This document shows positions 1-8,230 of a stretch of 12,780 bases of DNA, piece by piece. Position 1 is the first letter of the stretch, and every line of letters starts with the position of its first letter. The DNA comes from Clostridia bacterium. GTDB taxonomy: Bacteria > Bacillota > Clostridia > CAKSNL01 > HGM11501. Below the pieces are notes generated by a model. It saw only the letters and a program-made list of their open reading frames with translations, was not told where the DNA came from and searched no databases. The DNA lies in assembly GCA_017390225.1 (NCBI GenBank), contig JAFPCL010000001.1, positions 1 through 12,780 of the forward strand, in the 5' to 3' direction. Both the position numbers and the translations under genes were made by a program.

Positions 1-136
1 AACTGAATACATTATCAAGGCGTAGCCTTGATAATGTCATCCCGAAGGCGTACGATGGTACGTCGAGAGGTGAAGTTCGCGCGTAGTTTCATGGCATCAA
101 GTAAAGAGAAATCCGCAAAAAATGCGGATTTCTACC
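1..136 (+). repeat. Structured intergenic repeat, diverged copy (left end cut by the window)
   Basis: This stretch matches the reverse complement of the two repeat copies at 10269-10567. The core at 38-86 agrees at about 42 of 48 aligned bases by hand, with one small indel, and begins with CATCCCGAAGGCGTAC. Three inverted repeats are visible: 10-21 with 25-36 (12 bp, loop GTA), 47-53 with 58-64 (7 bp, loop GATG, one G-U pair in RNA), and 107-117 with 123-133 (11 bp, loop of five A). The element seems to end near TACC at 133-136, as the other copies do. It lies downstream of the STAND gene and contains no credible coding sequence. I cannot name the family; a MITE-like or REP-like element, or a structured RNA, would both fit. 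Confidence 0.75.
107..133. other. 11-bp perfect inverted repeat downstream of the STAND gene
   Basis: AGAAATCCGCA (107-117) pairs perfectly with TGCGGATTTCT (123-133) around a five-base A loop. It is the third stem-loop of the repeat element and lies about 107 bases past the stop codon of the STAND gene read on the minus strand. Neither side has a clean uninterrupted T tract: the minus strand continues CTTTACTTG and the plus strand ACCAAAAATAATATTTTTT. It may end or protect the STAND transcript, but it is not a textbook intrinsic terminator. Confidence 0.5.
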
Positions 137-239
137 AAAAATAATATTTTTTAGATAAATAATTGTTTTATAAAGCGAATAAATGCTTTATTTCTGCCAT
201 GAAACGGTCCGTGCCTTTTTTACATCCCCGCAATCTTTT

Positions 240-2435
240 TTAAGAAATAATTCCGTAAGTTTCGCGAAGCATCCGAATACGTTCGGCATGGGAGGCGGCA
301 TCGGCTTTTTCAAGATAGGTAATCCATTTTTTTATTTCGTCTATGGTTCCTTCATTTTCTTTGCCGAGACGATGCGTGAAATACGTAGCGACGGTTTCCT
401 GCAAACGGCAGGCATCTTCGTATAGCTCCATCAAAAACAATACATCCGCCAGTACGCCTATGGCAACAATCGTGCGGGGGTGGTCTTTGCCAAAGCCGCA
501 GGTGGCTTGTGCCACTATCCTCTCGTGCAAAAGACGTGCCGCTTCAAAGTCGCCCATGTGCTGTAGAGAGCGAGCCAGATGCTCCATAGCCGCCAGTGTT
601 TTTGTGTCGGAATCGCCAAGAAGCTTTTGGCATCGTGCCAGCACCGTTTTTTGCAGGGGAATTGCTTTTTGGTATTCTTTTTCGGACATATAGTCCCATG
701 CCATATAGGTCATACCGGAAAGAATCTCCATATACACATCGTGCACAATGTTGGAAAAACAAGGAGCATTTGTTTCGCTTGCAGATGCCGCTTGTTCGAA
801 CACTTGGGACACGGCGAGCATCCAGGACGTATCACATTGCACTTCGGCATAAAAAAGGCTGTCTTTGTTTTTTTCGGCACGGAAGAGCAAAGGCGTTGCA
901 ATAATGAAAGCGCGTCTACTCTGCCCTTGTTCGGTCAGCCGTAAAAGGTTTTCGTATAATTTTTCTTGATAGTACATCTGCAAGGCTTCATCATCGTTGT
1001 GAAGAAGAAGTCCTGCCTGCACCATGCGCCTCAGGGCTTCATCGACAGAAGGAGACAAAATGCTCTCTTGGATGAGCTGTTGGGAATCGTAGACACCGAG
1101 AAGCCCTTTGGCGACCTTTTCTTTGATGCCCTTCGGGCAAAGCTGAAGGAGGATTTCTCTGACCGTTCGATGCAACCGAAACCCATGGCTGTCCTGTATC
1201 ACAAATGACAGTTTTTTTATAGCCTCATACGCCGAATCGCTGAAATTACAGTGGCCGTTTGTGGCTATTTTTATAATGGAATCATCATTCCACCATTCTA
1301 CACAGGCGAACATATACAGCATGTCTTTTTGGATGCTGTCTTTGATGTGATCCAAAAATTTTTCCATTAAAACCGTGGCGTTGCAATCGGTGTGTCGGGC
1401 ATCGGTTGCAATCCCGAAGTCTTCTTTTTTGGGGGCTATGCCGCTGTATAAAATTTGCAGATATTGCGCTATGCAGATATCCAGATAAATGGGAACACCG
1501 TCGGTCAGCTGATATAAGCTCTTTTGCAGGGCTTCGTCTGAAATGCCGGCTTCAAAAAGAACTTCCAGGCTGTCTTTTTCGGAAAGATTGCCCAAAAGAT
1601 GCTGTTTTAAAACGCCTTCCCAAGCAGAATCTTCTTTGTGCCATTGAAGCTTTTCTCTGCCGGTGATAACCCACAAAACATAAGGAACACGACGGATGAC
1701 ACCCATATTGCCGCGAAGCCACAAATCTTGAGATAAAGAATTTGCGGAGGAAAGCTCATTCACCAGCTTTTCATAGGTGTCTAAAAAAATCACCAGGGGC
1801 GTATCTTGATTTTCCATGTTGGCGGCAAGATCTTTGGCGAAGAATAAGGGAAGCTTTTCATATAGCTCGCCGGCAATGGTGTTTTCAATTTCTTTCGCCG
1901 ATGCGGTATGATTATTCATGTATTCACGCACCCAGGCAAAAGTTTCATCGAGCATCTTTATCAGATTGACCCAAAAGCCGACACCGGGAATCAAACCGGC
2001 AATCTGGGAGCAAAGACGAAGAACAGAGCTGTTTTCAATTAGCTTTTTTACTTCGGGAGAGCTTGGGTTTTCGCCAATTTTACAGGCGTAAAAATAACAA
2101 GCATAATCAAACAGCGGAAAACGAAAGCCTTTTTTCTCCAGCTGGTTTTTCAGCCGACAAAGAACGGTGCGGCAATCCTGCGCTTCATTAAAATCCCATG
2201 CGATATACAAAGCGTTCGGTGATTTTTCTTGCATTTCTTTTTGAAGCTTTCGACACAAGCTCGTTTTCCCAATGCCGCCCATGCCGTAGTAGGACAAAAC
2301 AAAGGCTTTTTTCTTTTTTTCACGGCAGGCGGTTTCCGCCTCTGTGAATTCATTCCAAAAGGCTTTTCGCGGCTCTTCTCTGTCTTTAAACACACAAACG
2401 GCTGACGGTATATTTCTGTCTTCTATAATATCCAT
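240..2435 (-). CDS. STAND/NB-ARC-type NTPase with C-terminal TPR-like repeats (731 aa)
   Basis: This is a predicted cytoplasmic signal-transduction ATPase of the STAND class. A short N-terminal segment (1-50) with FKDREEPRKAF, resembling the usual entry to NB-ARC domains, leads into a Walker A loop GMGGIGKTS at 51-59. Walker B is LVIFLDTYE at about 214-222, followed by a sensor-like VITGREKL at 256-263, a GLPL-like GVPIYLD near 313-319, and LHRTVREIL near 421 at the position of the winged-helix MHD motif. Kinesin-light-chain-style TPR-like repeats occupy about 575-710. There is no signal peptide, DNA-binding domain or recognisable N-terminal effector, unlike MalT/AfsR regulators or many Avs defence proteins. 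The ATG at 2435 is preferred over the upstream GTG at 2444, because AAAGGG lies 10 bases before the ATG but only 1 base before the GTG. The gene starts 29 bases after the second GH43 gene, so co-transcription is likely. Its role is unknown; sensing, regulation or defence are all possible. Confidence 0.85.
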   Translation of the reverse strand: MDIIEDRNIPSAVCVFKDREEPRKAFWNEFTEAETACREKKKKAFVLSYYGMGGIGKTSLCRKLQKEMQEKSPNALYIAWDFNEAQDCRTVLCRLKNQLEKKGFRFPLFDYACYFYACKIGENPSSPEVKKLIENSSVLRLCSQIAGLIPGVGFWVNLIKMLDETFAWVREYMNNHTASAKEIENTIAGELYEKLPLFFAKDLAANMENQDTPLVIFLDTYEKLVNELSSANSLSQDLWLRGNMGVIRRVPYVLWVITGREKLQWHKEDSAWEGVLKQHLLGNLSEKDSLEVLFEAGISDEALQKSLYQLTDGVPIYLDICIAQYLQILYSGIAPKKEDFGIATDARHTDCNATVLMEKFLDHIKDSIQKDMLYMFACVEWWNDDSIIKIATNGHCNFSDSAYEAIKKLSFVIQDSHGFRLHRTVREILLQLCPKGIKEKVAKGLLGVYDSQQLIQESILSPSVDEALRRMVQAGLLLHNDDEALQMYYQEKLYENLLRLTEQGQSRRAFIIATPLLFRAEKNKDSLFYAEVQCDTSWMLAVSQVFEQAASASETNAPCFSNIVHDVYMEILSGMTYMAWDYMSEKEYQKAIPLQKTVLARCQKLLGDSDTKTLAAMEHLARSLQHMGDFEAARLLHERIVAQATCGFGKDHPRTIVAIGVLADVLFLMELYEDACRLQETVATYFTHRLGKENEGTIDEIKKWITYLEKADAASHAERIRMLRETYGIIS

Positions 2436-2445
2436 ACAGATCACG

Positions 2446-2451
2446 CCCTTT
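2446..2451 (-). promoter_or_regulatory. Ribosome binding site that decides the STAND gene start
   Basis: The minus strand reads AAAGGG, then ten bases, then the ATG at 2433-2435. The competing GTG at 2442-2444 starts one base after the GGG and would be too close for normal initiation. Confidence 0.6.
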
Positions 2452-2464
2452 TTTTATTTCAGGT

Positions 2465-5308
2465 TTATTCGACGGATTTTTTATCATACAAGGGCATCAT
2501 GCCGCTGTCCCAGGTGAATAAAAATGCTTTTTGCGATCCTGTTTTGGGATTTTTCAGTTCGCCATGTGCCGTTTGCCCTGCCGTGCCTGTGATTTCAAGG
2601 CTTTCTACACTGACCAGTGTGTCGCCTTCATACACGGCGTACCACACACGGCCTTTTTCCACATCACGGGGCAAGCGGACATAGACTTTTTCTTTGGCAG
2701 TATCGTAATACACTTCGCCTTCTTGCCACGTAGCTAGGAAACACAAGGTTTCGCCGGCATTGACAGGCAGGAGGGACATGCCGTCGGGTTCGATAACCGC
2801 AAGCTCGGCGCCTGCCGGTTCTTGCCCTTGCCATGCCCACAATAAATTGCCGTTATGAATAAATAAAGTTTCCCAAGTGTAGGGACGCCACAGTATCCAG
2901 CCGGTTTGCACAAAGCCGGGACGGGTGAATGCGGAAGAGGGCATTTGGTAGAGCACACCAATGCTGTTTTCTCTTGTTTCCATCGTACCGGTGCCGCCTT
3001 GGGCATCAAAGGCAACTTGAATGGTACTTATCATCTGATCCTGCGGTGCGACAATGGGGCTTCCCAGCTCTAAATAGTCGGGCTTGCCACCCACGTTCTT
3101 CACAAAACGTGCACGTCCGATACACATGTTGCGGGGGTGGATATTATTCACACTTTCGTGTGCATGATAGATGAGGAATAATTCACCTTTGGGCGATTTA
3201 ACGAAGCCGTGATGCGCTGTACCTGCGATATCCGAGGTGCGCATGAACACGGGATTGTCTGCATATTTTTGCGTGTTTGCCAAGGGGGAAGTCAAGGTGG
3301 CATAGCCGATGGCGTAGTGGTCGCTTTCATAGTTGGAGCCGGAGTAGGTCAGATAGTAAAGCCCATTGTGCTTGAGCATATAAGGACCTTCGGTAATCGC
3401 ACCATCATGCATTTCCCATGCACTGTCGGGGGAGAGCATATGGGTGATGCCGGAGAGCGGTGCAGTCAATGTGCGGTTGTACTCCACGCCAAAGATGCCG
3501 TAGACACCGCTGTCCCAGGAAACATAGTAGACATAGACTCTGCCGTCATCGTCTACGAAGATATTCGCGTCGATACTTCTTCTGAAAACAGGGCCGTTGC
3601 CAATCAAATGGAAAGGACCTTCCGGAGAATCGGACACAAAGAAGCCAATGCATTCATTGATGGTGCCTGCCAAATAGAATTTGCCGTCGATTTTGGCAAC
3701 GCCCGGTGCCCAGAAATTGGCATTGGCGCCTGCCCAGGGCACGGGATTGGCTAAAATATTCTCTTTCTTTGTCCAATGCACCAAGTCGGTGGATTTAAAC
3801 ACGTCAAAGGAGGTGGTGTCATGGGTTCCGTAGGCGTAATACACACCGTTTTCACAGATTACATCCGGATCGGCCATGTTGAAAATCACGGGATTTTGGA
3901 AGGTTGCCGAGGATAAAGTGAAACCTTGGTCGGAGATAGAAGTCGAAAGAACGGCCGTGAAACCGCCCACAACAAAGGTAGAGGCTTGCGTCATGGCGGA
4001 GAGTTCCGAAATTTCAAAATCGAAATCCTGCCACGGCGTTTCGCCGCCTACTTCATTGAGGTAATAGGCGCGCAGATGGTTGCCGTTTACTTCATAGCGG
4101 AGATTGGCAATGGCCGCCCATTTGATGGTGCTGTATTTTTTTGTGCCCTTCATGGTGACTGCCCAAGAACCGTCTGCGTGTCTTGCGGCACGGAAAAGCT
4201 TGAACATATGCTCGGGGGCATTGACTTCCAGGAAGTAGCCCAATGTGTTGTCTGCATTCATAAGGGCAATGCCGCCCACGGCATTGTTGGAGCACAGATA
4301 AATCGAGCTGTCAAAGGTGTAGGTACTGCCGGGAAGATCATAGGCGTGGTTTAAGGTGATGATGCCTTCGGGCTGTGCGCAAGACCATGTGCCGGGCATA
4401 AAAACAGCGATGCGGTCAAGATCGGCGTTGGCATTGGGCTCTCCCGTGCCGGCAACGGTGATGGTGTTTTCTCCGGCTTTCAAAGAAAGCATGACAGGAT
4501 AATCCGAAAAATCATCCCAGCCGCAGGTGGCAGGATAAGAAACAATCGTTTTGTTCTCTACATCGCCGTTAACGTAGACGGCATGGGCAGGAGAACCGAC
4601 ACTTCCGTTGGCGCTGGAAGCACGAAGGAAGGTTAAATAATCACCGTCTTGGGGCACGCTGATTTTGAAATTGATGGTGTCGGCGGGAGAAGCCACAAAG
4701 CCGACTTTGGCATTGTCATGTGCACCGACGGAGGTGAGAGCAACTGCCGCCCCCGTGAGATAGCAATCCTCGGCTTCCAAGGCAATGGGGAGCAGGCTGT
4801 CGTCTGCCATGGCAACACGGATGCAGTCGAGCTCTGCACAGCTGTTCCACCAGGGTTCGCCGGGGTAGTGATAGGTGAAGGAAATGGTGTTGATGCCTTT
4901 TTTGAGATTGACCGTGATAGGATAGACGTTCGGAGCTTCCCATACGGTCGCCTGTGTATAATAAATCGTCTGGCGATTTTGGGTGTCGCCGTTCACATAA
5001 TAGTCATGGGCGGGATTCGGGAAGGTAGAAACATATCCCGAGGCTTGCACATACACGGTGTAGGCACGAGTTTCCAACACGGATACGGAGAAGGTTACCG
5101 TAGATTCGGCACCGTTCGGGTTATAGTCCATAGTGCCGACGTTTTTGCCGCCGGACAAGCCGTTCTTTTCCGTAACGGAACAAAGCCCCGATAGGGCGGC
5201 ATGTTCTGCTTCATAGGTGATGCAGTGCTCGGCATAGGCTGTCATAAAAAGCATGGACAACAAAACTACCGATAAAAGCAAAATGCAAATAGAATGTTTG
5301 GTTTTCAT
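2465..5308 (-). CDS. Secreted multi-domain GH43-family glycoside hydrolase, paralogue 2 (947 aa)
   Basis: This is a predicted extracellular glycosidase. GH43 enzymes typically release arabinose or xylose from hemicellulose or arabinan; the substrate here cannot be read from sequence. Residues 1-26 are a signal peptide with a likely cut after AYA. Two CBM6/CBM35-like beta-sandwich modules follow, at about 27-166 (YEAEHA to DCIRV) and 175-305 (LEAEDC to LDRIAVF). An unassigned, possibly LamG-like domain lies at about 315-465. The GH43 five-bladed propeller spans about 470-750 with the expected triad: base D480 in MADPDV, pKa-tuning D580 in SIDANIF, and acid E640 in ITEGPY; HH at 699-700 fits the metal-site histidine. 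A Listeria-Bacteroides (Flg_new) repeat-like segment spans about 762-861, and a C-terminal beta module ends in FTWDSGMMPL. No LPXTG, dockerin, SLH or C-terminal membrane anchor is visible. It starts 18 bases after the paralogous gene, with AAGGAG 8 bases before the ATG. Confidence 0.9.
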   Translation of the reverse strand: MKTKHSICILLLSVVLLSMLFMTAYAEHCITYEAEHAALSGLCSVTEKNGLSGGKNVGTMDYNPNGAESTVTFSVSVLETRAYTVYVQASGYVSTFPNPAHDYYVNGDTQNRQTIYYTQATVWEAPNVYPITVNLKKGINTISFTYHYPGEPWWNSCAELDCIRVAMADDSLLPIALEAEDCYLTGAAVALTSVGAHDNAKVGFVASPADTINFKISVPQDGDYLTFLRASSANGSVGSPAHAVYVNGDVENKTIVSYPATCGWDDFSDYPVMLSLKAGENTITVAGTGEPNANADLDRIAVFMPGTWSCAQPEGIITLNHAYDLPGSTYTFDSSIYLCSNNAVGGIALMNADNTLGYFLEVNAPEHMFKLFRAARHADGSWAVTMKGTKKYSTIKWAAIANLRYEVNGNHLRAYYLNEVGGETPWQDFDFEISELSAMTQASTFVVGGFTAVLSTSISDQGFTLSSATFQNPVIFNMADPDVICENGVYYAYGTHDTTSFDVFKSTDLVHWTKKENILANPVPWAGANANFWAPGVAKIDGKFYLAGTINECIGFFVSDSPEGPFHLIGNGPVFRRSIDANIFVDDDGRVYVYYVSWDSGVYGIFGVEYNRTLTAPLSGITHMLSPDSAWEMHDGAITEGPYMLKHNGLYYLTYSGSNYESDHYAIGYATLTSPLANTQKYADNPVFMRTSDIAGTAHHGFVKSPKGELFLIYHAHESVNNIHPRNMCIGRARFVKNVGGKPDYLELGSPIVAPQDQMISTIQVAFDAQGGTGTMETRENSIGVLYQMPSSAFTRPGFVQTGWILWRPYTWETLFIHNGNLLWAWQGQEPAGAELAVIEPDGMSLLPVNAGETLCFLATWQEGEVYYDTAKEKVYVRLPRDVEKGRVWYAVYEGDTLVSVESLEITGTAGQTAHGELKNPKTGSQKAFLFTWDSGMMPLYDKKSVE

Positions 5309-5316
5309 GAAAGAAT

Positions 5317-5322
5317 CTCCTT
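5317..5322 (-). promoter_or_regulatory. Ribosome binding site of the second GH43 gene
   Basis: AAGGAG on the minus strand lies 8 bases before the ATG at 5306-5308. The whole 18-base gap to the upstream GH43 stop codon is taken up by this site and its spacer, so there is no room for a separate promoter. This supports transcription as one operon. Confidence 0.75.
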
Positions 5323-5326
5323 TCTG

Positions 5327-8191
5327 TTAGTTCAATTCCGTGGGTGTATGCAGGGGCATCATGCCGCTGTCCCAAGTGAATAAAAATGCTTTTTGTGTAC
5401 CTTCTTTGGGGTTTTTCAGTTCGCCATGTGCCGTCTGCCCTGCCGTGCCTTTGATTTCCAGGCTTTCCACCCGCAGGAGTGTGTCGCCTTCATATACGGC
5501 GTACCACACACGGCCTTTTTCCACATCACGGGGCAAGCGAACATAGACTTTTTCTTTTTCGGCATCGTAATGCACTTCACCTTCTTGCCACTTCGCAAAG
5601 AAATACAGGGTTTCACCGGCATTGACAGGCAGGAAGGACATGCCGTCGGGTTCGACAACCGCAAGCGTAGCACCTTCCGGCTCTTGCCCTTGCCATGCCC
5701 ACAATAAATTGCCGTTATGAATGAATAAGGATTCCCAGGTGAAGGGACGCCACAGTGTCCAGCCGGTTTGCACATAGCCGGGACGGGTGAATGCAGAAGG
5801 GGGCATTTGGTAGAGTACAGCAATACTATTTTCTACCGTTTCCATCGTGCCGGTGCCGCCTTGGGCATCAAAAGCAACTTGGACGGTGTGAAACGGCTGA
5901 TCTTGTGGGGCGTTGCTCGGCATCCCCAATTCCAGATAATCGGGGGCACCGCCGGCACTTTTTACAAAGCGCGCCGGGCTGATACAGACGTTACGGGGCA
6001 GGGTATCTACCGTGCCGACGTTTTTATGGGCGTGATAAATCAGATACAATTCGCCGTTCGGCAGAGTGACAAAGCCGTGGTGCGCCGTGCCCTGCATATC
6101 GGAGGTGCGGATGAAAATCGGGTTGTCGTGATATTTCGTGGCAGGGCCCATGGGAGAGGTCATGGTGGCATAGCCGATGGCGTAGTGATCTCCTCGCCAA
6201 GCCGCACCGGAGTAGGTCAGGTAATACATACCGTTGTGCTTGAGCATGAAAGGACCTTCGGTGATCTGATCGTCATACATTTCCCAGGCGCAATCGGGAA
6301 CCATCAGCCGTGTGATGCCCGACAAGGGAGCGGTTAAGGTGCGATTGTATTCCACAACGTAGATGCCGTAGATGTTGTCCACGTTATCATCCCAGGAAAC
6401 GTAGTAAACATAGACTCTGCCGTCATCGTCAACGAAAATATTCGCATCGATACTGCGGTTGAAAGCAGGGCCGTCGCCAATCAGATGGAAGGGGCCTTCC
6501 GGCGAATCGGACACAAAGAAGCCGATGCCTTCATTGATGGAGCCTGCCAAGTAGAATTTGCCGTCGATTTTGGCAACGCCCGGCGCCCAGAAATTAACCG
6601 TGGCACCCCACCAGGGCACGGGGTTGGCTAAAATGTTTTCTTTTCTTGTCCAATGCACAAGATCGGTGGACTTAAAGACGTCAAAGCTGGTGTTGGTATA
6701 TGTTCCGTAGGCATAATACACGCCTTCGTGATAAATCACATCCGGGTCGGCAAGCCCCATGATAACGGGGTTTTTGAAGGTTGCAATGGAGAAAGAGAAG
6801 CTCTCTTTCGAAATAGAGGTGTCAAGAACGGCAGTTCTTCCCAGAGCTACAAAAGTAGAAGCCTGTGTCATGGAAGAAAGCTCCGGGATTTCAAAATCAA
6901 ATTTTGCCCAGGGGGTTTCGCCGCCCAGCTCGTTCATGTAGAAACAGCGCAGTTGATTGCCGTTTGCTTGCATGCGAAGGCTTACGATGGTTGCCCATTT
7001 GATTTTACTGTATAGCTTGTCCGCTTTCATAGTCACAGCCCAAGTGCCGTCTGCATTTTTGGCGGCACGATAGAGCTTGAGTCTGTGCTCCGGTGCATTG
7101 GCTTCGAGCATATAGCCGACGGTGTTGTCGGCATTCATCAAAGCAATGCCGCCGACAGCGGTGTTGTTGTCCATGAAAATCGAGCCGTCAAAGGTGTAGG
7201 TACTGCCGGGAAGATCGTAGGCTTTTGTCAAGGTGATGATGCCTTGCGGTTGGGGTACAGACCATGCACCCGGCACAAAGAAGGTCACACGGTCAAGCTC
7301 CGCAAAAGAGTTCAGCTCGCCCGAATGCGTGAAAGTCACGGTGTTTTCTCCGGCTTTTAAAGAAACACAGATGGGATAATCAGACCAAACGTCCCAGAAA
7401 CGGGCGTTGGGATACTTGACAATCATAGCATTTTCTTTGTCGCCGTTGACGTAAACCGCATGGGATGCCATGACGTCATTGGAAAAACCAACACAGCCGT
7501 CGGCACGGACAAAAGCGATATATTCGCCATCCTGCGGCACGGTGACTTTAAAGTTGACCGTGGCATCGGGGTTGTCGATATAGCCTGCCTTGGTATTGTC
7601 GAAAGCCGAGGTGGAGGTGGCGGCACGAGCTGTTCCTGTGAGGTAGCAATCTTCGGCTTCCAGCGCAATGGGAAGTAAATCGCCGGAAGCATAGGCAATG
7701 CGGATGCAGTCGATTTCCGCACAGCTGTTCCACCAAGCTTCGCCGGCGTAGTGATAGGTGAAGGAAATGGTGTTAACGCCCATCTTTAGGGGAATGGAAA
7801 GGGCATATGCCGAGGGGGCGGTCCACACACTGGCATTGGTATAATAAACCGTTTGGCGATTTTGAATATCCCCGTTCACATAGTAGTCGTGGGCAGGGTT
7901 CGGGAAGGAAGCCACATTGCCTGCGGCGTGGACATACACGGTGTACACCCCATCCTTGGGGGCAGATACCGTGAAGGTAACCGTGGATTCTGCACCGCTC
8001 GGATTATAGTCAATCGTGCCGACGGTTTTGCCGCCGGATACGCCTTGTTCGTCTTTCACGGCACAAAGCCCCGATAGGGCGGCATGTTCTGCTTCATAGG
8101 TGATGCAGTGTTCGGCATATGCCGTCATGCAAAGCAGGCAGAGCATGGTGGCAAGAAAAAGTATAATTTTAATTGGGTTCTGTTTTTTCAT
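5327..8191 (-). CDS. Secreted multi-domain GH43-family glycoside hydrolase, paralogue 1 (954 aa)
   Basis: This is the first gene of the array and has the same architecture as its downstream neighbour. Signal peptide 1-26 (cut after AYA) leads into carbohydrate-binding-like modules at about 27-166 and 175-306. An unassigned middle domain spans about 318-465, the GH43 propeller about 474-755, a Flg_new-like segment about 768-869, and the C-terminal FTWDSGMMPL module about 873-947. The GH43 residues are complete: base D482 (LADPDV), D582 (SIDANIF), acid E645 (ITEGPF), and HH at 704-705. The mature N-terminus is identical to the paralogue over its first residues, while the signal peptides differ. 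An in-frame ATG exists at 8278, but that extension would read through the promoter and has no ribosome binding site. The start at 8191 has AAAGGAG at a 6-base spacing and begins a clean signal peptide. Substrate is unknown; arabinofuranosidase, xylosidase or arabinanase activity is the family expectation. Confidence 0.9.
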   Translation of the reverse strand: MKKQNPIKIILFLATMLCLLCMTAYAEHCITYEAEHAALSGLCAVKDEQGVSGGKTVGTIDYNPSGAESTVTFTVSAPKDGVYTVYVHAAGNVASFPNPAHDYYVNGDIQNRQTVYYTNASVWTAPSAYALSIPLKMGVNTISFTYHYAGEAWWNSCAEIDCIRIAYASGDLLPIALEAEDCYLTGTARAATSTSAFDNTKAGYIDNPDATVNFKVTVPQDGEYIAFVRADGCVGFSNDVMASHAVYVNGDKENAMIVKYPNARFWDVWSDYPICVSLKAGENTVTFTHSGELNSFAELDRVTFFVPGAWSVPQPQGIITLTKAYDLPGSTYTFDGSIFMDNNTAVGGIALMNADNTVGYMLEANAPEHRLKLYRAAKNADGTWAVTMKADKLYSKIKWATIVSLRMQANGNQLRCFYMNELGGETPWAKFDFEIPELSSMTQASTFVALGRTAVLDTSISKESFSFSIATFKNPVIMGLADPDVIYHEGVYYAYGTYTNTSFDVFKSTDLVHWTRKENILANPVPWWGATVNFWAPGVAKIDGKFYLAGSINEGIGFFVSDSPEGPFHLIGDGPAFNRSIDANIFVDDDGRVYVYYVSWDDNVDNIYGIYVVEYNRTLTAPLSGITRLMVPDCAWEMYDDQITEGPFMLKHNGMYYLTYSGAAWRGDHYAIGYATMTSPMGPATKYHDNPIFIRTSDMQGTAHHGFVTLPNGELYLIYHAHKNVGTVDTLPRNVCISPARFVKSAGGAPDYLELGMPSNAPQDQPFHTVQVAFDAQGGTGTMETVENSIAVLYQMPPSAFTRPGYVQTGWTLWRPFTWESLFIHNGNLLWAWQGQEPEGATLAVVEPDGMSFLPVNAGETLYFFAKWQEGEVHYDAEKEKVYVRLPRDVEKGRVWYAVYEGDTLLRVESLEIKGTAGQTAHGELKNPKEGTQKAFLFTWDSGMMPLHTPTELN

Positions 8192-8197
8192 GATGAG

Positions 8198-8204
8198 CTC
8201 CTTT
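8198..8204 (-). promoter_or_regulatory. Ribosome binding site of the first GH43 gene
   Basis: AAAGGAG on the minus strand lies 6 bases before the ATG at 8189-8191. It decides the start in favour of the protein beginning MKKQNPIKII rather than the 29-residue longer reading. Confidence 0.8.
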
Positions 8205-8230
8205 CCAAAATAAAACAGAATATTACAAAC

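Noticed and set aside
1..136. CRISPR array or tandem direct repeats at the left edge
   Set aside because: The repeats are inverted, with differing sequences, and no regularly spaced direct repeat occurs.
170..191. AT-rich inverted repeat ATAAAGC / GCTTTAT downstream of the STAND gene as its terminator
   Set aside because: The stem is only 7 bp, AT-rich, with an 8-base loop and no T tract on the minus strand. The chance level for such a stem in AT-rich DNA is high.
240..2435. STAND gene as a known anti-phage Avs-type system
   Set aside because: There is no recognisable effector domain and no neighbouring defence gene in this window, so NTPase plus TPR-like repeats alone does not support the claim.
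3209..6337. Long antisense open frames inside the GH43 genes (for example 3209-3754, 4649-5194, 5768-6337)
   Set aside because: They are shadows of the coding frames of two paralogous genes and have no ribosome binding sites or recognisable domains.
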